NCBI RefSeq assembly: GCF_019097595.1
Contig: NC_080710.1
Coordinates: 24,678,780 to 24,742,779, forward strand
DNA: 64,000 nucleotides
Reading direction: 5' to 3'
Source: Hemibagrus wyckioides
Lineage: Eukaryota; Chordata; Actinopteri; Siluriformes; Bagridae
The notes below the pieces were generated by a model. It had not been told where the DNA came from and made no database searches. It was given only the letters and a program-made list of their open reading frames with translations. This document shows, piece after piece, positions 36,509-48,239 of this stretch (the first letter of the stretch is position 1; every line of letters begins with the position of its first letter). The position numbers were made by a program, and so were the translations under genes.

Positions 36509-37480
36509 TTAGCCCTGAAGTACCTGAGACCTAGGAGTGGGGTCCAGGTTATAAAACCTGATAAAGGTGTGCAGAGAGGACCAGCCCACCGCAGCACAAA
36601 TCTCCTGGAGAGGAACACCCCTAGCCAGGGCACTGGATGAGGCGACACCCCTAGTGGAGTGAGCCCTGAGCCTTAGAGGCAAAGTAGTACCATGCACATC
36701 GTAGGCCTGGGTAATGGCCAGTGTGCCAAGCGCTGCTTGAAGAGCGGAATACTCTTGTTCCGGCTCCTAAAGCAGACAAATAAGGAGGGGGACTTACACC
36801 ACGAGCTGGAGCGGTGGACATAGGTCTTAAGGGCTCTGACTGGACAGAGCAAGTGCAGCCTCTTTTATTCTGCTGAGTCATAGGGCGGAAGACAGAAGGC
36901 CTGCAGGATGACCGGACGACCGGCCATCCTGGGCATCGTCGGGACATATCCAGCCCTGGGGTGCAAGATAGCCTTGGACATGCAAGTGGCAAACTCCAGG
37001 CAGGCAGGGGCAACCAACAGAGCCTGCAGATCCCCTACCCATCTAAGGGAGACCAAGGCTAAAAGCAGAGCTGTCTTAAGGGTCAGAAACTTCTCTGAGG
37101 TTGACTCCATGGGCTCAAAGGGGGCTTCCAGCAACCCATCCAGGACCACTGAGATGTCTCAGGAGAAGAGGCGCGGTCTGCAGGAAGGCCTCAGCCACCT
37201 GGCACTGTGCAGAAAGCAAGAAACCAGAGGGTGCCTATCTAGGGAGGCCCTGAGGACAAGGGCATTCACAGCAATGGTGGCCACGTACACCTTTAAAGTA
37301 GAGGGGGACAGGCCCCGAGGAAGGCGAGACTGTAGGAATCCCAGCACTGTACTGATCGGGCAGTGCATACAGCTTCCTTGTGGAGGGAGCCCTAGCATTC
37401 AGCAGAGTCTCCACAACCTCTGATGAGAGGCCTGCCTCTAGGAACTGGTCCCCCTCAGGGGCCAGACCCAGAGCGTCCAC
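36509..37480 (-). pseudogene. DIRS tyrosine recombinase, frameshifted
   Basis: The N-terminal part (about 37480-37150) has EVVETLLNARAPSTRKLYAL and LSPSTLKVYVATIAVNA, the SAM-like DNA-binding half of these recombinases. The catalytic half follows with FLTLKTALLLALVSLRWVGD (the first catalytic Arg region), LEFATCMSKAILHPRAGYVP, RAHSTRGVASS (the H-x-x-R box) and GWSSLHTFIRFYNLD (the W/H and the nucleophilic Tyr region). The blocks lie in at least three frames (37159-37398, 36865-37149, 36509-36697), so several indels separate them. The 171-codon frame on the opposite strand (36908-37423) is a shadow. Confidence 0.85.
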
Positions 37481-38526
37481 ATCTCCAGGCAGGGGTGGAG
37501 AATCGCCCCTCGCTCCTGAGAGAGGAGATCTTTCCTGAAGGGAATCTCACAAGGAGCACTGTCTAGGAGGGAGACAAGGTCCATGAACCAAACTCGAGTG
37601 GGCCAGCGGGGAGCCACTAGAAGAAGGTGGACCCCATCGTGGTGCACTCTGGCTAGTACTTCTGGGAGCAGAGCTACTGGGGGAAAGGCGTACAGATGCA
37701 GCCTCGACCAGGTCTGTACCAGAGCCTCTCTGGACCTGGATGAGCGAGGGAGTACCACAGCAGACAGTGTGTCGACTCCTCTGAGAAAAACAGATCAGTC
37801 TCCCCCACCAAAAAGTGAGGCGTCCGTCGAAGGGGTCCCACTACGATGACATGCCTCTAGAGTGGGACCCAAGGTCAGAAATCGGGGTCTTCCACATAAG
37901 AAGGGTACAAAGCCCACAGTGCGTATCCCTTATGGCACTGAGGGTATGCCCGCAGGGATGAAAGCCCGCACCTCTGAGCCAGAACCTAAACGGCCTCATG
38001 TGAATCAGACCCAAAAGGATAATGTTGGCTGCTGCCACCATGAGGCCGAGCACTCTTTGTGCCTTGGCGACAGAGAGGCTTTGGTCTACCCGAATAGCAT
38101 TCACTGCTCACAGTATGGAAGCCACCCGAGCAGGAGACATGCCTGCACCATGGTGGAATATAAAATTACCCCCAAGAAGGTGGTTCTCTGAGAAGGAGAA
38201 AGTACACACTTCTCTGGGTTCAACCTGAGGCCTAGTGCCTCATATAGTCAAGCACAGCATCCCGATGACTAGCAACCATGGCCTATGACTGGGCCAAAAC
38301 GAGCCAGTCGTACAGGAAATTCAGTACACGGATGCCCTGGAGATGCAGCGGCACCAGGGCAGCATCCATGCACTTTGTAAAAGTGTGCTAGCCAAATAGC
38401 ATCCAGTGTTAACAGTATCAAAGCCACCTGAGCAGGATATAGACATGCCTGCACCGCAGTGGAATCCAAAATTACCCCCAAGAAGGTGGTTCTCTGAGAA
38501 GGAGAAAGTACACACTTCTCTGGGTT
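37481..38526 (-). pseudogene. DIRS reverse transcriptase/RNase H remnant, rearranged
   Basis: The block nearest the recombinase (37440-37750) encodes LLPEVLARVHHDGVHLLLVAP and IPFRKDLLSQERGA, the linker after RNase H. RT-like pieces lie further along the minus strand: RVLNFLYDWLVLAQ near 38290-38340, and NPEKCVLSPSQRTTFLGVIL at 38450-38520. The last is present twice (38083-38223 and 38386-38526), so the RT region carries a partial tandem duplication of about 140 bp with a spacing near 303 bp. Stops and frame changes are frequent, and the RT fingers and most of the palm are missing. Confidence 0.75.
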
Positions 38527-38539
38527 CATATACATATTC

Positions 38540-39215
38540 TCCGTGATCAGTTCATATTGAGCATCTTGAACCTGAATGTGGTTAGTGGCAGAGTTCAGAG
38601 CTCGCTGGCCCAAAATTGGACACAACCCCCCGTAAGATGACAGATCTCAGGCCAGGTCTTGCCGGACAAGCACGGGCTTTTTGCTGTGGCATGTCCTTGA
38701 TCCCTGTAAGATTAAGCCACAGGTGCCTCTCTGTGGCAACTAGTGCAGCAATTGAATGGCCTATGGTGCGGGTCGTGTGCTTTGTGGCGCGCAGTGCAAG
38801 ATCTGAAGTTTGACGCAGCTTAGAGACTGCATCAGGGCTCACTCCCTCACAGCATTCAGGCTCCCTCAGCAGGTCAGCCTGGTAGCCTTGCAAAAACAGC
38901 CATGGTGTGCAGGGATGCACAGGATTGGACCGCTGCCATGTAGGCCTTCCTCCCAAGGGCTGAAGTGGCTCTACACATTTTAGAAGGGAGCGCCAGCCTC
39001 CTTCATGCCAGTGATGTAGGGGGAGATAGCTCGCAAGCGTCTCTTTTCACCTTGTGCATAACCATGTTCATCCAGCCCCATAATGGCTGAATAATTAGAG
39101 GAGCCGGGGGAAAAAAGGCGCGCCGAATATGGGTTCTTCCAGGAGCTCAATACCACAGCATGGCGGTCCAGAAAAAATGGCTACTGTCTGCATGAACGGG
39201 GCACGAAAGGGAAAC
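38540..39215 (-). pseudogene. DIRS gag remnant
   Basis: The minus-strand frame at 38582-38956 encodes LQGYQADLLREPECCEGVS, LRQTSDLALRATKHTTRTIG and ALVATERHLWLNLTGIKDM, a block I recognise from DIRS gag-like ORF1 in fish. Upstream (38957-39215) the frame is broken by stops but still gives HADSSHFFWTAMLWY and HIRRAFFPRLL. After the conserved block it jumps to a Pro/Arg-rich piece, showing an internal deletion. Gag of this family is expected to coat the RNA genome. Confidence 0.75.
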
Positions 39216-39228
39216 TTGAAAGGGAACT

Positions 39229-39480
39229 CCCTTAGATGCTAAGAGGAAGAAACCTTGTGAGGAACCAGACTCAAATTTGACACAGAGAGTGTGAATTACC
39301 ATAAACAGCTGAGAGTGTGATGATGAATAATGTCTTTTCTACAATCATATGCAGTCAGTTGGAGTTCCTGGAGCTCCTGAACAACTCATAAATTAGCTCA
39401 ACAGCTGAGTTCATTCTAGATTTAATACTAACTAACTCCTCCATGCTGAAGCCTTCAAATGTTCAATGATGGTGCATATG
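39229..39480 (-). mobile_element. L2-like repeat, right piece of the split copy
   Basis: It continues from 36061 with 'cccttagatgctaagagg', 'aagaaaccttgtgagg' and 'aaccagactcaaatttg', matching the order in the copy at 10885. The far boundary is approximate. Confidence 0.65.
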
Positions 39481-42400
39481 TAGAATGTTATTTTGTGTAT
39501 TGATTAGGAGGTTGTTATCCTCAAAGTCCACACAGGGTTGACATTTTCTTTTTGAATGTCTGAAATCTTCAGGAAGCAGAATCTAGCTTGAACTTGTACA
39601 TCTCTAGATGCCTCAGGATGGGTAGAAAAAGAGAAGCAATTGGAGAGGAATTAACATAGCTGCTGTTTATATACATTTGTGAAAATATCACAACCGTATC
39701 ATTCATTACAGCTAGCAAAAAATTTAAACATAGAGGCATCCACATTTATTCTCACCATATAATAAGTCAGACACAGATTAAATTAGCAAACGTGATACAC
39801 CATTGAGGCAGATACCAAAAGCACAATTGTAGATCAGTGAATTTATGCCTCGTAGAGAGTCCAGATTATTTAAAGGGAATAGAGTGATTGCAAACAGGCG
39901 AGTTCTCAGGTGGCTTTAAAGGTCATGATGAGGTCATGTGATGAGGTTGTGATGAGGATCACTTTGTAAATTGCAGACATGGCTTGCACAAGGCTCTTTA
40001 TATTTGAGAGTTTCTTCATCTTTAAGGCACCATGAACTTTACCAGGATGTTAGAGGATCTTTCCACAAATGGTAATGTGTAAATTAATTATGTATTCTGA
40101 TTAATCAAAATCACTGTACATTACATACAAACTGTACATTAAAATGTAAGCATAATAAAAGTCATAGATTTTCCTAGATTTGTATTAAGTCACATTAGGA
40201 TTTGTGTACAGTTATTTATTGTGAGTATTCAAGACTGTAACAATAAATCTCTAGCAGCTTTGACATAAAGCTCCATTATGGTGCTCCAATGGTAGATCCA
40301 GTTTAATAGACTTAGAACAATTTAACAAAACACAAATGTTTCTTCAATTTATTATATAAAAAAAGTAAACTGAATATGGGGGTGATGATAAAGGGTAAAA
40401 TTTCAAAACTTTTTCTGCAAAAAAAATTGGTTTGTGCAATTTATTATAAATGGATGTCTTGTGAAATAACAGCACAAGTATACATGGGCAATAATGCAGT
40501 GCTGTGTTTTTTTACTCTTACAAACTCAGTAATTTTGCATATAAATCTATATGTTACAATTGGTATAAATTGTTCGTCATGAATGCAATAAGCTGAGCAC
40601 TCAGTTTAACAGAAAATGATCCTATAATTTCATAATTAATTAAAATAAGAAAGACTCCACTATAGCATTAGCAAAGACAATGACATTAATTCCTTCTTGA
40701 AGACAATACTATATTATTATTATTTTTTATTATTATTATTATATTTTCTATATTATTGTATATTTTTTTATTATATTTATTATTTTTTCTTCTGTATTTA
40801 TATAGATTTTTAATCTCTGCTTCATATTTACACATTTCTTACACATCTTATCTTATCTTATCTTATCTTATCTTATCTTATCTTATCTTATCTTATCTTA
40901 TCTCATCTTATCTTATCTCATCTTATCCAGTTAGCTTTTTATTCAAACCGTAGAGCTTTTATTTCTTGAACTTTCCACCAACAGAGCATATTAAGTCCAA
41001 GATAAGATTTTTACTGATTTATGCATTAAATCCATTTAATGCCACTGACCAATCAAGAAAGATTTCAATTATAAGAACTCAATAATAAATAAAATATCCT
41101 TTTTAATAATAATGGGTTGTAATTTCCACTGTAATTCCAACCGTAATTGCAGTGATATAAAAAGAAAATACTTCCTTGAAACTGGGATAAATTTTGATTC
41201 TGATTCAGAAGACATCTTAGAATGTGCCGGAATATCAAAGAGCTTGTGTGTTTGTTCCACCTCCCACACACACATTCACACATGCACAGCAGACATTTAC
41301 TTTACCAGGAGGTCAGTATATACACTACCCTTTCACTTTGTTATTTACAGTATTATCCCCAAAATTACTAGTCATTGTGTGTATGTGTGTGTATTCACGT
41401 TCACTTTACCCACAATCTTCAAACAAAGATGGGAAGAGTGTGTGTTCGTTAATCCTGCTGCTTCAGACCTGTGTGTATTTACAGTATATGGAGTGGGGAT
41501 GTTAGATCTGCAAACTCAAAGAGGTGTTCTGTTTGCCCTGAGTAACAGGCAAGTCAGCTAACTACCCCCTAAGGCTCTTAAAAACAAACCTGTGTGTATG
41601 AGAACTATTGACCCTGATTTTCTCTTGAATTCGTTCTGTCTAGGCTGCCACTTCACTCAGTCACAGCATGTGAAAGCAAAAGAGGAACGATACGCCATTA
41701 TCACATTATGATTATATCTAGCTTTCATTTGTCTAGGTAATTTTTTATACATTTGTCAGCTAATTCAGCTAAAGTTAGTGATCAAAATCATGATTTTTTT
41801 TAAAGATATAATGTAGGAGAATTGTTGTTTGGGTAGGTTTGTCTAGTGTTAAATAATATTGAAATCCCACTTTGATACTGACATTTGATACTAAAGTCCC
41901 ACTTTGTGTTTACCAAAGAAACAAAGTGCTTTCCGTTTGTATCCAAAAATTCCTACACCCATTTGAACAAGTCGTCATTCTACATAGATTATTTGTATGG
42001 TATAAAATTACAGTTTTATGGGAACTTTGAGCCTTGTAGATTATGTGAAAATATGAAACCTAAGCACCCCAGAGAATCATAGGAAATGGTCATTGGACAC
42101 GATGCAGAATGTTCTGGACATCATTTTGAACATGGTTATGAAAACATCTATGGTCATGTACATGTAAATATTATTTTGTAATTTTCATCACAAAGCATGT
42201 TCTCTGTCTTCAGAATTTCTTGGGATGCTTAAAGGATAAAAGAAAGGGGGGCAAATATGGGTAATCTAGCACACACAATACTTCTGCTCTGTTGCTGTCT
42301 GTTTTGGGATGAATCCCATAGCACCACGCAGAGGGCCTGGGATCAAGCCACCCAACTACTCTCCAAAACCAAGAGACTATTGTCCAGGGAGACAAGAGGA

Positions 42401-43740
42401 GTTTTCATGATGCTTCGTCTGTTCTCATTTGTTTCCTGCCTACTAGAGATGTGCAGTTTTTCACAGGCAGATTCGGATACTGTCACACTTTTCAGTGCTA
42501 ACTATTCAGATGACAGATCTTTGTTGTTTTCCTAAACATTTGTCTTCTAGTTATGGCAGGTTTAACACAGCTATTTGACAAGATAATGTGACAAGGCTAG
42601 CTCTTTCCTTGCCTAAATTATTAAAAATGATTTCATTTTGGAGTGGGATATTCAAAGTGCAGTGTTTAAATACCTGTGTTCAGTAAATCTCCAAATGATG
42701 CAAGCAGGACTGATTTTAATCTGATCATTTGGAGCTGTATCTACATCCACTATCTTTATCTGTTTAGTGCCACAGCAATTTGGATCTGGATTTGGATTTA
42801 AACCTTCACCAGATTTTTAAATATCAGTCACACCATTGCGGGAAAAAAACGTCTGCATAAATATGCTGGCACTTTTAGCATTATCTCTGAATTGTGGCTC
42901 TAACAATTCCATGACCTCGGCTACATCACTTCAGAAATATGTGCAGGACATGTACCTAATATTTTCTAATGAATTTAGTTCATAGAATAAACAAACTAGT
43001 AACTTCATAATTAAACTACCTTGACCAGGCAGTTACTAAGGATGCTTCATATCTGACCGCTTGCCTGGGTGAAAGTAAAAACCTCCCACTCACTACTCCT
43101 GGGATCCCAGTCCTAATGCACAACTTCAGCCTCAATCAGATGCATTTATTTAGAGCACAGTATCTGTTCATTCTGAAAATTGTACACTTATCCAAGTACA
43201 TCTCTATGGTATTTATACGTAATTTATATATAATTTGCTTCATTTTCACGGAGAAGTGTATGCCATGTGGTTTGAGTTTTCCTCAGCATGATTTTGAGCC
43301 TGTTATGGGCCAATATTTTTGACACTTGTTTATGGGCAGGTTCTGTTTTTCCTTAATTTCACAAAACAGCTCATCAGGGGGGATAAGCTGCCTAAAGCAT
43401 GTGGGAACTGAATCAGAGTTAATTCAATCTGTGCATGTGCGTGAGTGTGTTTGTATTTTATGACTCGGTATTATTTTATTGCCAATAGAGTTTAGTTTCT
43501 GTGTTCCACAATGACATGCGCTTTGTCTATGACTACAGATTTAATTAGTGTTGATCAAGAGGAACAGTACAGGTCTGTCTCAGCATGGCTAGCAATATCC
43601 ACTAGCTCATATGTCTCTTTTTTCATCTTCGGTTTTATGTTTTAGCATTAAAGGCATGGTGAAATCTCGGGAACTCGACTCACTGATGTATGGAGTCTGA
43701 TTTTCTGTTGCATTTTTAAGGTGAGAATTTTTTTGTTCTT
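39481..43740. other. Gene-free stretch
   Basis: AT-rich DNA with no exon or classifiable element other than the CTTAT microsatellite at 40845-40927. The 92-codon frame at 42257-42535 starts with a hydrophobic stretch, but there is no other support for it. Confidence 0.5.
40845..40927. repeat. (CTTAT)n pentanucleotide microsatellite
   Basis: About 16 units of CTTAT, with two units changed to CTCAT near the 3' end. It is likely polymorphic. Confidence 0.95.
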
Positions 43741-43744
43741 TGTA

Positions 43745-43995
43745 ACAGGGGTGTCACAGTGGGGCAGCATGTACCATTTGCACCTCAGCTGTGATCCTGA
43801 CCACATCTTACTGTCTTTGTGGAGTTCTGCATGTTTTCTCCATGTCTGTGTGGGATTCCCTTTGGTTCTCTAGTTTCCTCCTACATCCCAAAAACATGTC
43901 AGTAGGTGGATTTGTGACTCTAAATAAGTATGAAAGAGTGTGTGGTGATGGCCTGGCAGTTTATCCAGGATATATTCCTACATCAGGAGCAACTG
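43745..43995 (+). mobile_element. DANA/Mermaid-type SINE, degraded
   Basis: It has 'cagtggggcagcatgtacc', 'tggagttctgcatgtttt', 'ctccatgtctgtgtggg', 'agtttcctcctacatccc', 'aaaaacatgtcagtaggtgg' and 'tccaggatatattcctac' in the canonical order. The 106-codon frame over it is not a gene. Confidence 0.75.
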
Positions 43996-44512
43996 GATCA
44001 TGTGTTTGCAAAGTTTTCCTGACAGTAGATGTTACGGTTAGAATTATTGGCAGGACTGTACTTTTTTTATTTCAGATTTGTGGTTTTGTTTTCATGTATA
44101 CAATCCAATGAAATCCAGCTCTTCTAGTTCAGGTTTATAACACTATTTTTGAGAAAGTGAAGGGCATCCTAAAAATCTCTAAAATCATTTTATCATTTTA
44201 TCCCTTAAAAGTCAAAAGTTGCTGCTAATAAAATAAACACTCCAGATATAATTACTTCTTGGAAGTCCTGCCAACTGAAGACAGTTGAAGCCATGAATAT
44301 TGGGCTCTTCGATATCCAATCCTTGCTTTAGAGATTTAAGTCTATCTGGCCCTACTATAAGGCCTCTTTGTTTGGGAATTGAAGCAGCTTTCATAAGTTT
44401 GACATCAGCTCTGAAGTAGTTTCCATATGCTCATGAAGCAAGTCAAAGACAGAACAGGGTGTAAAATGAGATGTCCTTCTACTGCATTATTCAGATTATT
44501 TCCATACCTCAG

Positions 44513-44548
44513 TTGTGTGTGTGTGTGTGTGTGTGTGTGCGTGCATGC

Positions 44549-44583
<35 letters not shown>
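44513..44583. repeat. (GT)n(GA)n compound microsatellite
   Basis: A GT run (44513-44539), a short GC-containing bridge, and a GA run (44551-44581). Confidence 0.95.
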
Positions 44584-44587
<4 letters not shown>

Positions 44588-44599
44588 TGGTGGAATTTC

Positions 44600-46670
44600 A
44601 TTAGCTGAGTGATTACTGCAGGCGACAGGGAAGGAAATTCATTTCCCTTCATTATACTTATGGTGATGAAGTTTGCTGTTTGCACAACCACAATACATAT
44701 TGTCTGGTTGTTGTCAAGCTGATTAGCTTAGGTGACTGACTGGTGCTTTTGTGCTTATCTTTTGAATAAGCTGCTTTTGTTAGCTGTCACTTAAAGATCC
44801 AAATTCCAAGCCGTACACCAGGATTCATTTTTCTGGGAAATGTATGCTGTAGTTTGAGAGTGAAATTTCCACAATGGAAACCCATGGCTTGGAAGTTAAA
44901 AACTGCATCCTTCTTTAACTCAAGGAATCAATAATTAGTAATACTAAAAGCAATGTGGCATTTTGTCCCACTCATTTAAATGTGCAGGCATTTCATAAAC
45001 CAAGATCATAAACTTAACTCACCACATCCATAGTTACATTAAGCCAAATTAAATTAAAGCTTTATATTAGTTCATTACAGAGAAAAAACTTCCAGTTTTA
45101 GCTGCTGTGTATGAATGCATGCCTTTGTCAGTGTGTAGGAGCTTGAAGAAAATAATGCTACTAAACACTTTACGTAAGATTGATTGGCTGAGCCACAGCA
45201 TCCATAGCTACAGAATAACGTCACAGCACTGACTCCTTATGGAGAATTATATGTGATTATGAAAAACAGACACCTTGCTTAGTCTTGGACATCTTACTGG
45301 TGTGGTCCGTAGCCTAACTTGACCCGTGACACTACAGCTGGAGTTGGCTAACACTTCACTAATGACCTGCCTGGACAGAGTTAATGGATCCTCCCCTGTT
45401 TAGGACTTCCAGTCTGCCATCTGTGCTATTACATAAGATTCTTCAAGGCAAAGGGTGTTGCCTTTACACTCTGCCATGTCCTGTTTAATGGCTTCCACAT
45501 GAAAAGGCGAAATCAGCAATGAATGCAGTGCCTACAAAACATAATTTACCTCCTATTACCTGGGCATCATTAATATCAATGCTGCATTCACAAAATTGGT
45601 TTCACGGGGTTGTTTTTTAAAAGCTTATTCCCCTTTTAGTCGTAATTGTACAAAAAATAGCAGGTTAGGAACCAAACACATCACAAACATTTTCCAGTAT
45701 ATGCCTTTAAAAAACTAAATAATAATAAAATACAAGCTTAGACTCTTGGGGCTTAAAATGTTAAACATTTAAAGAATGTAATCTGAATAATGTTTTCAGA
45801 TGTTTTCAAAGTCATGGACTGAAGATCCCACAAGAGCTATGTATTTTAATGTCTGCAAAGTTTTTCAATTTAATATCTCTAAGTCAAATCTACTTATGAC
45901 TTGAGCAGTCTCCACAAAAAGGCAGAGGAATGAATCATCCCTACAGAAGCAGAAATAATAGCTTTTTATAGAAAAACGGTGGTGTCAGACTGGTGTGATG
46001 GTGGACAGTTGCCATCACACACACGTTTTCTATTGTTATGCACATGATAATCCAATAAATAGAAATCCAGGGAGTAACTGCAGTGAAATTCGGTTTACTA
46101 ATGTAACAATAATTCTTTCCAAACTAATTCCACCACTGGGTTGTTGTGAAAGTCTGCTTTTATTCTGCTGATATTGACACATCTTATCACTGATGTCTTT
46201 TACTGAACATGGTGTGTGATTTGTTTAAATGTGTAACCTTGCCTGGTGTAATAATGACTTTTGCTGCTGTAGCACCTACATTTGCATACAGAGATCAATA
46301 AAGTATATTTGTCTGTCTGCCTGTTTGTCTCTCTAATGTAAATGTTGTAATGAAAGTTTCCACTACAGTTTCCAGAGAAACTGAAACACCTTATTAAGAA
46401 AGAAGGCTCTCTAGAGGCTTTGTGTACTGCTTTTGGCCTGGGAAAATATGTCAATCTGGCTGAATTCTGGAAAATAGCCTCTATTTTAGGAAAGAATGAA
46501 AGTATTTTACCAAAACAATATGAGAATATTTTTTTACTCAAACGACTTTGTAACCTCGTCTTGTGTACCTGTCTGCAAAAATCATTTTGGGTAAGAAGCC
46601 AGTTTAACAAACACATCAGTAAATACTGTCAGTCTACCAATTTGATAAGAGATGTAAACAGACAAACTTC
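44600..46670. other. Gene-free stretch
   Basis: No exon or element was recognised. 'agagatcaataaagtatatt' followed by a GTCT repeat at 46291-46335 resembles a LINE 3' tail ending in a microsatellite. Confidence 0.45.
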
Positions 46671-46672
46671 TT

Positions 46673-46790
46673 CTACTTCTTTCAGCTTTTCCCTTCAGGG
46701 GTCACCACAGCGAATCATCACTCTCCACCTATCCCTATCTTCTGCATCCTCAACACTTGCACCCACTAGCTTCATATCCTCTATCATGTA
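46673..46790 (-). mobile_element. RTE-like LINE 3' end, second copy
   Basis: The minus strand reads 'gaggatatgaagctagtgg', 'gtgcaagtgttgaggatgc' and 'atgattcgctgtggtgaccc', then 'tgaagggaaaagctgaaaga' and a GAA-rich end. It is nearly identical to 14930-15015 over roughly 95 nt, is strongly 5'-truncated, and keeps the tail that the + strand copy lacks. Confidence 0.75.
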
Positions 46791-47720
46791 AACAGAAAAA
46801 ACAGATATAAATTTAATCTATTCAGCCTAAAATCTGTTATTAGCTCTCAAAATGTCTGAGGCTATACATATGAGAATGAATAATGAATTGTCCAACGCCT
46901 TTTTAGAACTTATCAGCTCTATCTATATGAATAAAAGTTCCCTCCAAACTGCTTTTCTCTCAGTGGTTTAAACTTGAGCTTATGTATTACACTGTTGAGG
47001 CTTCCATTTTAATAAACAGACATCATTGTTATGTAAGTCATTGTGATGTGTCTGCTGGCATAAACCTGGCAGTGGTCCACTAACTCCTCAGAATTGCTCT
47101 GAACCCAAAACCAAAACACTATACAGCCTTTTTCTGTCAAAGCCTGGCCCTGAGATCTGTGGTTTTGTAAGCTGTAAGATTGCCTGAATAATCACTTCAT
47201 CGTGTGCACTTCAAAATGAAGAGTCTCAGACAAATCCCGTCTCAAATGTCTCAAGCTCATGAATAAACAAAGAATATGGGTTTATCACATGTGCTTATCC
47301 TTTACATTCATATTCATAGTTATCCCTTTTTACATCGTGTTTAACAATTTGTGAACTTGCATGTATCTGATGTGCAGTGATTCTGAATAAAAAGTGTGAA
47401 ACTATGATCTAAGCAGGCCTTAACTCGGTCATACATGAGAGTGTATGGTATCCTGTAAGGAAGTGATGCTGACATCATTTCAACATAGGGCATGTGTATT
47501 GCTTTAGAAAAAAAAAAGCGAGAAATGGGTGAATAAGTGCAGAAGAGGTGTGTAAAATGCACTGCTGTATGTTTCCCAGTTCATTCCTTGAATATTAAAC
47601 AAGACCAGCTGTTGCAGTGTTAGGTCTGGCTCATGCTTATAGCACTGTCAGAATTCCGTGTAAATTCAGTATACAGATTCCCTCATGATCCAGTATCAAT
47701 TTTAATTCAACAAATGTCCA
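46791..47720. other. Gene-free stretch
   Basis: Nothing recognised. Confidence 0.5.
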
Positions 47721-47724
47721 ACAT

Positions 47725-47840
47725 TAAATCACTCATTCACTGGGTGTGAGGTGGGAATCCACCCTGTAATACACCCTGTATGGGTTACCAATCTATCACA
47801 GGCTACCATGCACATACACATAGGTGAAATTTACCAACAA
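47725..47840 (-). mobile_element. DANA/Mermaid-type SINE 3' fragment
   Basis: 'cactgggtgtgaggtgggaa' and 'tacaccctgtatgggttacc', followed by 'ctaccatgcacatacacata', correspond to the minus-strand 3' part of this SINE. The rest, up to 47960, is too diverged to assign. Confidence 0.55.
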
Positions 47841-48074
47841 ATGATTAGATATCAGTGCTGGATGCAGTTTGACTCAGTCAATGTGGACAACATGTAAGAC
47901 CATCTGAGGTCAGAAGAGAGAATAACTCTCAAGTGCACTGGGAAAACTCCACCTACCTCTTGTGCTTAAGTCAGCTTTCAAAGTTAAATTCATCTGAATT
48001 TCAGAGTTAGCTCTTCATTTATTACAAATGTTTTGAACATGCCCCCTTCATTCTGGAATAAATGGGAGTTGAAA

Positions 48075-48232
48075 TGGGGATGTGGTAAAGGCATTAGCTT
48101 AGTGATCAGAAGGTTGGGAGTTTGAATCCTTGGGCCCCTGAGCAAGGCCCTTAACCCTTAATTGCTCATTTGTATAAATGAGATAAATCTAAGTTGCTCT
48201 GGATAAGGGCATGCCAAATGGCATAAATGTAC
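48075..48232 (+). mobile_element. tRNA-derived SINE
   Basis: A-box region 'gtggtaaaggcattagctta', B-box region GGGAGTTTGAATCC, body 'gagcaaggcccttaaccct', and tail 'gctctggataagggcatgcc'. It is a full-length but mutated copy of the family at 1871 and 9996. Confidence 0.8.
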
Positions 48233-48239
48233 TGAGTCC

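Larger units (their letters stand above)
36062..39228 (-). mobile_element. Internally deleted DIRS-type (tyrosine recombinase) retrotransposon
   Basis: On the minus strand it has the order gag remnant, RT/RNase H remnant, tyrosine recombinase, then a 3' end with inverted and internally complementary repeats. DIRS elements integrate through a tyrosine recombinase and make no target duplication. In agreement, the flanks (35885-36061 and 39229 onward) join into a continuous older repeat with no duplicated bases beyond a shared AACT (36058-36061 and 39225-39228). The true ends could therefore be shifted by up to four bases. Both termini are present, but at 3.17 kb it is about half the length usual for autonomous elements. 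The missing part is mostly gag and the front of RT. All frames are broken. Confidence 0.9.

Noticed and set aside
36908..37423. 171-codon plus-strand frame
   Set aside because: It lies antisense to the DIRS tyrosine recombinase, whose motifs are clear on the minus strand.
42257..42535. 92-codon frame starting with a hydrophobic, signal-peptide-like stretch
   Set aside because: No promoter, no splice sites, no conserved motif after the first 20 residues. One hydrophobic start is not enough.
46200..46616. 138-codon minus-strand frame
   Set aside because: No recognisable domain; it overlaps a LINE-tail-like region and AT-rich DNA.
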